Source: NAT127 sp041655035 (GTDB lineage: Bacteria > Pseudomonadota > Gammaproteobacteria > Pseudomonadales > Porticoccaceae). From it: a stretch of DNA of 16,446 nt. The DNA is taken from positions 1 through 16,446 of the forward strand of contig JBAZCN010000072.1 in NCBI GenBank assembly GCA_041655035.1, written 5' to 3'. The notes beneath the pieces are model-generated. The model was given only the letters and a program-made list of their open reading frames with translations, was not told the origin of the DNA and ran no database searches. The translations under genes were made by a program, and so were the position numbers. Shown piece by piece: positions 1-6,339 of the stretch; position 1 is the stretch's first letter, and each line of letters starts with the position of its first letter.

Positions 1-205
1 GGTGGCGGATTGGGGTTTGTCGATGCCGATGCTGCGGGGCAGGGCGGGCGTATCGATACCCAGGCGCGGCAGGGGCGGCAGATCCACGCCCATGCGAGGC
101 AGGTCCGGCAGGCCCAGGGTGGCGGATTGGGGTTTATCGATGCCGATGCTGCGGGGTAGGGTGGGTGCATCGATGCCGATATTGGGCAGCGTCGGTACGG
201 GCATG
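1..205 (-). repeat. In-frame Pro-rich tandem repeat at tape measure C-terminus
   Basis: Five units of the form LPxxGhD-x-P (h hydrophobic) occur in the last visible 68 residues of T: LPNIGIDAP, LPRSIGIDKP, LPRMGVDLP, LPRLGIDTP and LPRSIGIDKP. At DNA level a larger unit repeats with a 117-bp period (39 codons): the stretch starting at base 1 recurs at 118 with a few substitutions. The array runs off the left edge, so the copy number is unknown. Confidence 0.85.
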
Positions 206-2907
206 GCATGGGCCGAGGCGGCCATGGCCAGCCCGGCGCCGGCCTGCTTGAGGCGTTTGACCATACCTTCCATTTGCTTCATGGGTGCGGATTCTTTGCG
301 CTGTAGACCCTGTTGGTAGCCCTGTACGGTGTTGACGCCAAATTCCGCAAACACGCGGCTGGGGGAGTTGATACCGAGCTTTGCCCTGAACCAGTTGGCG
401 GCTTTGCCTCCGACGCCGACGATCGCTTCCTTGAGGGCGCCGAGCCTGGTGGTGATGCCGCCGATAAGGCCGTCGACAAGGCTCACACCCAGGCCGACGA
501 AGCCGCTGATGAGGTTTGGGAAGAACATCACCAAATTCCCTAGCATCTGGCCAAATGCTCGACCGATACTGGTGGCTTTTTCAAACTCGCCGCCGACAGT
601 CGCCACTGGGGAAAATAGCGACTTGAATCCACGCCATAACCAGCCCACTACACCTGCGATGCCCTCGAACACATGGCGTATGGGGAAAAACTGCAACAAA
701 ACCGCCAAGGCTTTGCCAAAGGCGACTATGGCGGGGCCGACAGCACTGGCAAGCCCCTGCCAGAACCCCAGGAAAAAGCCTTTGATGGGTGCCCAGTATT
801 TGTAAATAAGGCCTGCCGCCAGAACAATGGCGGCAATGGCGCCGAGGAGCCAGCCCACAGGGTTGGCCAGTATCACAGCACCCAATGCTTTGAACCCTAC
901 CAGCAGGGCAGGCAAGGCGGTTTTGGCCAGCAGAAGCCCTCCTTTTGCCAATCCGCTAAGCACCCACACCACGGGTTTAAGCAATAGGCCCGCGGCGGCG
1001 GACATTTTGATTGCCCCTGCCGTCATCATCAACAGGCCCACTGTGGCGGCCAGGCCACCGCCGATAACCAGCACGGCGCTGATGCCAGCGGCCAGCAGTG
1101 CCAGAACTCGGGTGAGGGTGGGGTTTTCTTTGGCGAGGGTGCCGATTTTTTCGGAGAGGTCGCCAAACCAGCGGGACAGGGCTTTCAGTTCCGGCGCTAA
1201 AGCTTCGCCCACGACGGCCAGAGTATTGGTAAAGGTGCCGGTGGCGGCGTCCCATAGATTGGCGAGGGTGCCGAGTTGCTCCTCGACACGCTTGCGCAGA
1301 TCAGCCTGGGATTGCAGCTTGCGGACAATATCTTGATAGCCCTCAGCGCCCTGTTCGATGATTTTGCCAAGAGCGATGCCGGTCTCTGCGTCGTCGCCGA
1401 AGAGTTCCCTGATAACGTCGCCACGGGCGACAGTGTCGAGATTTTTGAGCTTGTTCAGCTCGGCCATGAATTGGTCGATACCGCCGAACTCACCCTTGCC
1501 GTCGGTGAAGTCGAGCAGCGCCAGGCCATTTTTTTGCATCAGCTTGTTGGCTTTGGCGACCTTGTCCATATTGAGCGAGGCGTTGACGACTTTGCGAATC
1601 GCATTACCCGCTGAGTCGCCGCGCATACCGGCTTGATCGAGCATCGCCACGAAGGGGGCCAGTGCGGTGGCGCCATCAAGCCCCTGGCGATTGATGGTTT
1701 GCATGACCGGCCCGAGATTTTTGTATACGCCGAGCAGGTTGTCTGCCTCGAGGCCGACACCCCTGAGGCGCTGGATAACATCGACCAGGCCAAACATGTC
1801 TTTTTCGGATGTGCCGGTGTTTTCCTGTAAAACGGAGACAAACCTGGCGGCTTCGTCGGCGGGCAGTTTCATGCGCACGGCCAGGTAGGCCGCAGATTCA
1901 CCCAGCCCACCAAGGATGCCCTGGGTGGACATCCCTTGGGATTTGAGCATGGTCATCATGTTGATGAAATCGGCGGTATTGCCGGGGAGCTTGTTACCCA
2001 GGTTGGTGGATAGATCGATGATTTTTTGAAACTCCGGGCCAACCTTGCCCGATTGATCCATCAGCTCTACACGCAAGTCGGTGCGTGCGGTTTCCATCGA
2101 CGAAAACGCCGACACAGGCTTGAGCAGTTGCCTGCCCGCCGCTTGCCCCATATACGCGGCGCCCACGCCATGGGCCATGACGCCCATGCCCGCGCGGTGA
2201 AGGTCTTTACCTTGCTGCCGGACCTTGTTGAGTTTGTCCTGCTTGCCGATGAGCTGGTTGAGTTGGGCTTTTTGGCGGTCGAGGGCATCGGTGAGGCGCT
2301 GCTCGTCGCTGCGCAGGGCTTTGGATTTATGCCCCAGTTTGTCGGTGCTGATACCGGCATCGCTTAGCTGCTGTTTGTAGCGGCCGAGCTTTTCTTGAGT
2401 GATGTCGTGGCTGCTGCCCAGCGCCTTGAGCCGGGTTTCGGTGCTTTTGATTTCCTGTTGGTACTTTTTGATGGCGCGGCTGGATCTGTCGGATGCCTGT
2501 TGCGCTGACAGGAGCCTGATTTGGGCCTTTTCCAGCTCGCGGTGGAATTCTGCGCCGCTGGCCTTGCCGTCGAGCATGGCCTTGGCCAGCTTGTTGTACT
2601 GACTGCGGGCGTCTTTGAGATTGCTTTTGATGTTGACGTTGGCTTCGCGCTGCTTGTCGAGCGCTGCTGTTAACCCCTGGCTTTTGCCTTGCAGGTCGCG
2701 TATGGCGCGGGTTTGGTTGCGCAGCTCGATATTGGCTTTGCGATAGCCGGTGACATCCCGCTGCTGTGCCTGCAGGGCTTTGAGCTCTGATTTGTTGTCG
2801 CCGTAGGCCTGATTGAGCGACTTGATCTGTTTGGTGATGTGCTGAATAGGCCGGGTGGCTTTATCGACCGCGCCAAGGATGACCTGGAGTTTGAGATCGG
2901 AGGCCAT
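1..2907 (-). CDS. T: Tail tape measure protein (P2 gpT-like), C-terminus cut by window edge
   Basis: The frame is open from an ATG at 2907-2905 to the left edge, at least 969 residues with no stop; P2 gpT is about 815. A GGAGG Shine-Dalgarno lies 5 nt before the ATG. Residues about 20-230 are charged, Gln/Lys-rich and coiled-coil-like. A phage tape-measure core follows. Residues about 595-705 hold long hydrophobic Ala/Leu/Gly/Val segments, as expected for the part that enters the host inner membrane. Near residues 800-860 is a motif with GINSPSRVF, seen in many tape measure proteins. The tail from about residue 900 is a Pro-rich repeat. The family sets tail length inside the tube and helps DNA pass the membrane. 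It follows E/E' and a small membrane protein, as P2 T follows E. The family call is secure; the true end lies outside the window. Confidence 0.93.
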   Translation of the reverse strand, partial: MASDLKLQVILGAVDKATRPIQHITKQIKSLNQAYGDNKSELKALQAQQRDVTGYRKANIELRNQTRAIRDLQGKSQGLTAALDKQREANVNIKSNLKDARSQYNKLAKAMLDGKASGAEFHRELEKAQIRLLSAQQASDRSSRAIKKYQQEIKSTETRLKALGSSHDITQEKLGRYKQQLSDAGISTDKLGHKSKALRSDEQRLTDALDRQKAQLNQLIGKQDKLNKVRQQGKDLHRAGMGVMAHGVGAAYMGQAAGRQLLKPVSAFSSMETARTDLRVELMDQSGKVGPEFQKIIDLSTNLGNKLPGNTADFINMMTMLKSQGMSTQGILGGLGESAAYLAVRMKLPADEAARFVSVLQENTGTSEKDMFGLVDVIQRLRGVGLEADNLLGVYKNLGPVMQTINRQGLDGATALAPFVAMLDQAGMRGDSAGNAIRKVVNASLNMDKVAKANKLMQKNGLALLDFTDGKGEFGGIDQFMAELNKLKNLDTVARGDVIRELFGDDAETGIALGKIIEQGAEGYQDIVRKLQSQADLRKRVEEQLGTLANLWDAATGTFTNTLAVVGEALAPELKALSRWFGDLSEKIGTLAKENPTLTRVLALLAAGISAVLVIGGGLAATVGLLMMTAGAIKMSAAAGLLLKPVVWVLSGLAKGGLLLAKTALPALLVGFKALGAVILANPVGWLLGAIAAIVLAAGLIYKYWAPIKGFFLGFWQGLASAVGPAIVAFGKALAVLLQFFPIRHVFEGIAGVVGWLWRGFKSLFSPVATVGGEFEKATSIGRAFGQMLGNLVMFFPNLISGFVGLGVSLVDGLIGGITTRLGALKEAIVGVGGKAANWFRAKLGINSPSRVFAEFGVNTVQGYQQGLQRKESAPMKQMEGMVKRLKQAGAGLAMAASAHAMPVPTLPNIGIDAPTLPRSIGIDKPQSATLGLPDLPRMGVDLPPLPRLGIDTPALPRSIGIDKPQSAT

Positions 2908-2928
2908 ATCAGCCTCCGCTTACACGGG

Positions 2929-3138
2929 TTAGCCGGGCGCTTGCTGGCGGGGTTCTTCGCTGCTGGCCAGTAGCGCCTGGCTCTCGGCAAGCTGCTCTTT
3001 GAGCGCAGCGTCCGACGTGCCGAAGGCCTGGCTCAGCGCCCAGAAGGGCAGCACGATGGCCCACAGCCCCAGGGCGAACATAAACACGGCGCCGAGAGCC
3101 AGGCTGATGAACAGCAGGATATTGAGGATGAGTGCCAT
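2929..3138 (-). CDS. Small membrane protein between E' and T, function unknown
   Basis: This 69-residue ORF fills the gap between the E' stop (3156) and the T start (2907). Residues 2-40 are almost entirely hydrophobic and probably form one long or two short transmembrane segments. The last 30 residues are hydrophilic and rich in Glu, Gln, Ser and Ala, probably a soluble tail. The frame fits tightly (17 nt after E', 21 nt before T). No good Shine-Dalgarno precedes the ATG, so it may depend on coupling with E'. P2 itself has no gene here. I do not recognise the family; a helper of tape measure insertion or an exclusion protein are guesses only. Confidence 0.6.
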   Translation of the reverse strand: MALILNILLFISLALGAVFMFALGLWAIVLPFWALSQAFGTSDAALKEQLAESQALLASSEEPRQQAPG

Positions 3139-3155
3139 GGATCACAGTATAGCCT

Positions 3156-3344
3156 CTACTTTTTGGCGCCGCTACGCGGGGGTTTTGCCCCGCTGCGCTG
3201 GCGCGCCCGCTCTCGCCAGGCCATGAGTTCGGAAAGGTTGAGGGGGTCCATCTGCTCTGGGCCCCAGTGAAAAATCACGGCGATATCGGCCATGGCGTCT
3301 TCGACTTGGCGAGGGATTACTCCGCCTTGGCCGACCTCGTCAAC
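3156..3344 (-). CDS. E': Tail protein E' extension, made as an E-E' fusion by -1 frameshift
   Basis: This is the second reading frame of the E/E' pair. After a -1 slip at 3344-3350, translation leaves the E frame and reads 62 more codons to a TAG at 3158-3156, giving an E+E' product of about 162 residues. The extension contains AVIFHWGPEQMDPLNLSEL followed by MAWRERARQR, the typical GpE' signature of P2-like phages. In P2 the E and E+E' products are thought to be tail assembly chaperones for the tape measure, like lambda G and GT. The position directly before T agrees. An in-frame ATG inside this frame (MADIAVIF) could also start a free E', but the slippery site makes the fusion more likely. 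Confidence 0.85.
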   Translation of the reverse strand, partial: VDEVGQGGVIPRQVEDAMADIAVIFHWGPEQMDPLNLSELMAWRERARQRSGAKPPRSGAKK

Positions 3345-3643
3345 AAAAAACCGGTCACCGCGATGCCCATCTGGACGATATCCGCCGGGTCCATGGTGCG
3401 GATTTCGGCCTCGGTGAGGGCCGGCTCGGTGATGCGGGGCAGTAACTTGGTGAGGGCGGCGACATCCATTTGCATGACATCCATCAGCGCCACCCCGCGG
3501 AACGCGCCCGCCATGGGCTTGCGAATCGCCACCTGGGTGATGGTTTTACCCGCCCGCTCGATGGGGGACTCCAGTTCGATGTGCTCGGTGGTGGCTGTGG
3601 CGACCGCTGTAGGGGGTTGTGTGTGTTCGGTTTTTCCGCTCAT
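3317..3643 (-). CDS. E: Tail assembly protein E (P2 gpE-like)
   Basis: The product has 108 residues from an ATG at 3643, with a GAGGA Shine-Dalgarno about 8 nt upstream. The middle, with ITEPALTEAEIRTMDPADI followed by VQMGIAVTGFL, is characteristic of the P2 tail protein E / phage tail assembly chaperone family. It probably acts as a chaperone for the tape measure protein in the cytoplasm during tail assembly. It sits after FII and before T, as in P2. Near its 3' end is an in-phase T TTT TTG heptamer where a share of ribosomes should shift to E'. The 196-nt gap upstream, separating it from FII, is unusually long for this operon. Confidence 0.92.
   Translation of the reverse strand: MSGKTEHTQPPTAVATATTEHIELESPIERAGKTITQVAIRKPMAGAFRGVALMDVMQMDVAALTKLLPRITEPALTEAEIRTMDPADIVQMGIAVTGFLLTRSAKAE
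3344..3350 (-). promoter_or_regulatory. -1 ribosomal frameshift slippery site T TTT TTG (E to E')
   Basis: On the minus strand the E frame reads GGT TTT TTG, so the heptamer T TTT TTG is in the X XXY YYZ phase. P2 uses the same heptamer at the same place. The -1 frame opens directly into the conserved E' sequence. No strong pseudoknot is obvious; a short stem with one bulge could form about 17 nt downstream. Confidence 0.85.
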
Positions 3644-3708
3644 GGTGTTGTCCTCGAGGGGTGTGGCTGCGAGAGAGTTGGGTGTCCCGGCTTCGCGCGA
3701 TTTGGCCG

Positions 3709-3771
3709 CTTATGGTTGCCCCGTTCCCGGCCTTGATCGCACCTGATCCGTTTGTACCTTGGGGCGGATCA
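3709..3771 (-). promoter_or_regulatory. Degenerate third copy of the late promoter module, before E
   Basis: In the FII-E gap the minus strand has TGAT-N11-TACA (3771-3753), and further on GGGGCAACCATAAG (3722-3709). The second part shares GGGCAACCAT with the module before FI. The distance from the TACA edge to the CAA is one base longer than in the two good copies, and one dyad half is TGAT rather than TGTA. It may be a weaker late promoter for E-T or a decayed copy. Confidence 0.4.
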
Positions 3772-3773
3772 GG
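3742..3773 (-). terminator. Stem-loop between FII and E
   Basis: A perfect 9-bp inverted repeat, CCTGATCCG (3742-3750) and CGGATCAGG (3765-3773), encloses a 14-base loop. It lies 67 nt after the FII stop. No T-run follows on the minus strand, so this is at best a weak or factor-dependent terminator, or a site of mRNA processing. It overlaps the degenerate promoter dyad. A smaller 6-bp stem (3795-3800 with 3808-3813) lies just upstream. Confidence 0.4.
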
Positions 3774-3839
3774 GGTGACATCGCGCGCTGTGCTGCACCG
3801 TGCCGGGCGGTGCGAGAGGGTGTGGAACGGCCCCGGCGT

Positions 3840-4349
3840 TTACAGCCCCAGCGCGGCGCGGCGCTGGGCCAGGCGATCGACCCCGCGGACGATAAACACC
3901 ATGCCGGGGATGTCGATTTCGATGATGTCTTCACCCGCCACGGTGAGCTTGTAGTAGGTGCAGCTGGTGGTGGTTTCGATCTGGTTGTCGCCACCGCTTT
4001 CGGCCTCGCCCATGGCGATGGTTTTGTGGCGGCCGCGCACCACCACCTCGACCGGGGTGATTTCGCCGGTTTCGTCGCTTTCGTAGCTGCCGGTGAAGCG
4101 CAGCAGGGAGGCGTCGTGAATGGGTGTGCCGTAGTCGTTGAAGATGTCGGCGATGATGCCGGCGGCGGTCCATTCAAACTCGATGACTTCTTGCCCCATG
4201 TCGATTTCCACGGTGCCGTCCATGCCGCCGCCGCGGTATTCCTCCATGCTGCGGGCCAGTTCCGGCAGGGTGAGGCTGGGGATTTGCCCCTGCCAGTTGT
4301 TGCCGTCGCCGAAGAGGTTGAAGTCTTTCAGTTTTTTGGGGAGTGCCAT
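3840..4349 (-). CDS. FII: Major tail tube protein (P2 gpFII)
   Basis: The product is 169 residues, close to the 172 of P2 FII. It begins MALPKKLKDFNLFGDGNNW and contains the motifs MEEYRGGGMDGTVEIDMG and VVRGRHKTI typical of the family, and it ends with a basic, Arg-rich helix. It forms the hexameric rings of the inner tail tube inside the contractile sheath. An AGGAG Shine-Dalgarno precedes the ATG, and the gene follows FI by 35 nt, so the two form one operon as in P2. Nothing in it looks damaged. Confidence 0.97.
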   Translation of the reverse strand: MALPKKLKDFNLFGDGNNWQGQIPSLTLPELARSMEEYRGGGMDGTVEIDMGQEVIEFEWTAAGIIADIFNDYGTPIHDASLLRFTGSYESDETGEITPVEVVVRGRHKTIAMGEAESGGDNQIETTTSCTYYKLTVAGEDIIEIDIPGMVFIVRGVDRLAQRRAALGL

Positions 4350-4384
4350 GGGTATCTCCTTTCAGGGGCGGTGGTCGGTGCCGA

Positions 4385-5557
4385 TCAGGCGACGCGGTCG
4401 GCGAAGTCCACCAGGTATTGGTCGGTGATGCGCTGCTGGAACATGAGGTTTTCCAGGGGTGGCACCGGGGTGTAGTCGTAGTCGATGTAGAGCTTGCCGC
4501 TTTTGAGGACGTCGGGTGTGTTGAGGGTGTCGTCCATCCAGGCGGAGCCACCGAGGATGTAGCCGCGGCGGGTGAGCTCGCGGAACTTGGCGTTGATGCC
4601 TTCGATGATGTCGCGCACCAGGCTGGGGTGCATGGGTTTGTCGATGGCCCACAGGTGCGCCTCGGCGATGGTGTCGGCCACGACCTGGGCGGTGCGGGTG
4701 TAGTTTTCGAAGGCGAACAGCGGATCCTCGCTGCAGGTGCGGCTGCCCCAGAAGCGGAATCCGGATTTTTGCACCAGGGTGGTGATGTCGGCGGCGTTGA
4801 GCAGGCCTGCGTCGGTGGCGGGGTCTTGCAGGTCCCAGCTGACGTCGGCGCTGATGCCGGTGACGCCGTTGACGGGCATGTTGGAGAGGGTTTTATGCCA
4901 GCCGATCTCGTTGTCGAGGCGGGCGCGGTGGCCCAGGGCCTTGGCGACGGCGGGCAGGGTGGCGGTGGCCTCGGCGACCACGTCGAAGGCGGTGAAGTCG
5001 GGCCAGATGACCATGGCTTCGCGGGCGCCGATGCTGTCGCGGTAGGTGACGGCTTCGGTGACGGTGGCGCAGCCGTGGGCGCTGAGGTAGGCGAACCCGC
5101 GCAGGGCCTGGGCAATGGCGACAAGGGCGGTGGCGACGTCGGCGGTGTCGAGCTCGGGCACGCCAAGGATGCGGGGTTTTACGCCCAGGTGCTGTTCCGC
5201 CACCAGGAGGGCTTGCAGGCCGGTTTTCTGCCCGGTTTGGGCATCCACATCGCCGATGATATTGGCTGTGGTGGCGGCGTCGTCGATGCCTTCCTCCACC
5301 CGTACCACAACGACGAGGGCGCGGGTTTCCGCCACGATGGCGCGCAGGGCGCGGGAGAGGGTGCCCTCGACACCGGCATCGGCGATGGCTGCGTACAGGT
5401 CGGTGATTAGCACCGGGGTGTTGAGGGGGAAGCGCTCGGCGCTGGCGTCGCTGGCGATGGCCACCAGGCCGATGACGGCGGTGGAGACGGTGCGAATGGG
5501 GCGGGTGCCTTCGTTGATTTCGACGACACGGACGCCGTGGTGATAGGTCTCGGGCAT
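4385..5557 (-). CDS. FI: Major tail sheath protein (P2 gpFI)
   Basis: The product is 390 residues; P2 FI is 396. The N-terminus, with YHHGVRVVEINEG then STAVIGLVA and PLNTPVLIT, matches the P2-family sheath closely. The C-terminus has the usual MFQQRITDQYLVDF motif. The protein makes the contractile outer sheath that drives the tube through the envelope. The start is fixed by an AGGAG Shine-Dalgarno (minus strand GCAGGAGCACAACAC before ATG). It is the first gene after a 149-nt gap holding a candidate late promoter, equivalent to P2 PF, and is followed by FII. Confidence 0.97.
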   Translation of the reverse strand: MPETYHHGVRVVEINEGTRPIRTVSTAVIGLVAIASDASAERFPLNTPVLITDLYAAIADAGVEGTLSRALRAIVAETRALVVVVRVEEGIDDAATTANIIGDVDAQTGQKTGLQALLVAEQHLGVKPRILGVPELDTADVATALVAIAQALRGFAYLSAHGCATVTEAVTYRDSIGAREAMVIWPDFTAFDVVAEATATLPAVAKALGHRARLDNEIGWHKTLSNMPVNGVTGISADVSWDLQDPATDAGLLNAADITTLVQKSGFRFWGSRTCSEDPLFAFENYTRTAQVVADTIAEAHLWAIDKPMHPSLVRDIIEGINAKFRELTRRGYILGGSAWMDDTLNTPDVLKSGKLYIDYDYTPVPPLENLMFQQRITDQYLVDFADRVA

Positions 5558-5623
5558 GTGTTGTGCTCCTGCGCAGGTGGCTGAGGGTAGATTCGCCCCC
5601 CGGTTACCGTGGTAAGCGATACG

Positions 5624-5687
5624 TCACCATGGTTGCCCGCGCGGGCGCGGGCTGCCAGCGAGGGGGGCTGTATGCGCAGGTTTTACA
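5624..5687 (-). promoter_or_regulatory. Candidate late promoter PF with activator dyad
   Basis: Reading the minus strand: a dyad TGTA-N11-TACA (5687-5669), 19 bp, then the block CGCGCCCGCGCGGGCAA (5649-5633), then CCATGG. The same arrangement with the same spacing stands before V. With the dyad centre at -55, as for P2 Ogr/Delta sites, transcription would start near 5623, giving FI a leader of about 66 nt with its Shine-Dalgarno. The -10 match (AACCAT) is poor and no -35 is seen, as expected for an activator-dependent promoter. The GC block itself contains a 12-bp palindrome. Confidence 0.65.
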
Positions 5688-5706
5688 GGCGGCCGTGGCG
5701 ATCGAG

Positions 5707-6318
5707 TTAAACGGCGTCAATCTGTGCGGCGGCGTCTGGGGCATTGGCGTCGATAGCGGCGAGGACTTCCTGGCGCCGTTGTTTGGTACCCAGGGCCTGC
5801 CCGTAGGCTTGGCTGTAGGCGGTGGCATTGGCGAGGATGCGTGCCACCACGTCGGCAACGGCAAGGCCTTTGGCCGCGGCGATGTGTTCGAGGAGGGGCA
5901 CCGGTGCGGTATTGTCGGCCGCGTAGCGTTCAGCTTGGGCTTGTTGTTGTGGCCAGGATTCGATTTCGTAATCGGGGTAGCCGGCGCGAATTTGGTCGAC
6001 CACGGCGGTAAAGTTGCCGTCGATCTGTTGGGATTTTACGGCGCGTAGTTGTTCGATGTTGTCGAGATGGATCTGGGCGCGCCAGGTGTTGTAGTCGGTG
6101 AGCAGGTCGGCATGCTGTTGCTCTGTAATTGCCGTTGCCGCTGGCGGCAAGGGCACCGTGTCGGGCAGGCGGCCGATGATAATGGCCGGCTTGGCGCGCC
6201 GGTCGACAGCATCGACGATGAGCGCGGGGTGCGGTAGTGCCGGGCCGTGGCGCAATGGGAATAGATTGGCGGGGCGGCCGTCTTTGGCGTCGATGTAGTG
6301 GGCGGTGAGGTGCTGCAT
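5707..6318 (-). CDS. Tail fibre assembly-position protein (P2 gpG position)
   Basis: This 203-residue product lies directly downstream of the tail fibre gene, where P2 has the fibre chaperone G. An AGGAG Shine-Dalgarno precedes the ATG. Residues about 65-135 are helical and polar, including the segment AVKSQQIDGNFTAVVDQIRAGYP. The C-terminal half is Ala-rich helix. It lacks clear similarity to P2 gpG or lambda Tfa. The middle recalls C-terminal domains of small phage tail proteins (DUF4376-like), which is tentative. The N-terminal 60 residues may contact the fibre tip. A role as fibre chaperone or tip protein is inferred from position. Confidence 0.6.
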   Translation of the reverse strand: MQHLTAHYIDAKDGRPANLFPLRHGPALPHPALIVDAVDRRAKPAIIIGRLPDTVPLPPAATAITEQQHADLLTDYNTWRAQIHLDNIEQLRAVKSQQIDGNFTAVVDQIRAGYPDYEIESWPQQQAQAERYAADNTAPVPLLEHIAAAKGLAVADVVARILANATAYSQAYGQALGTKQRRQEVLAAIDANAPDAAAQIDAV

Positions 6319-6339
6319 GGTGGCTCCTGATAATTACCG

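Noticed and set aside
4174..5166. Minus-strand ORF of 330 codons in a second frame of FI
   Set aside because: Pro/Ser/Thr-rich out-of-frame reading of FI and FII; FI in its proper frame matches the family end to end.
4343..5410. Plus-strand ORF of 355 codons opposite FI
   Set aside because: It is the antisense frame of the well-matched sheath gene; its Gly/Val/Asp-rich composition is typical of GC-rich shadow frames and no start signal is seen.
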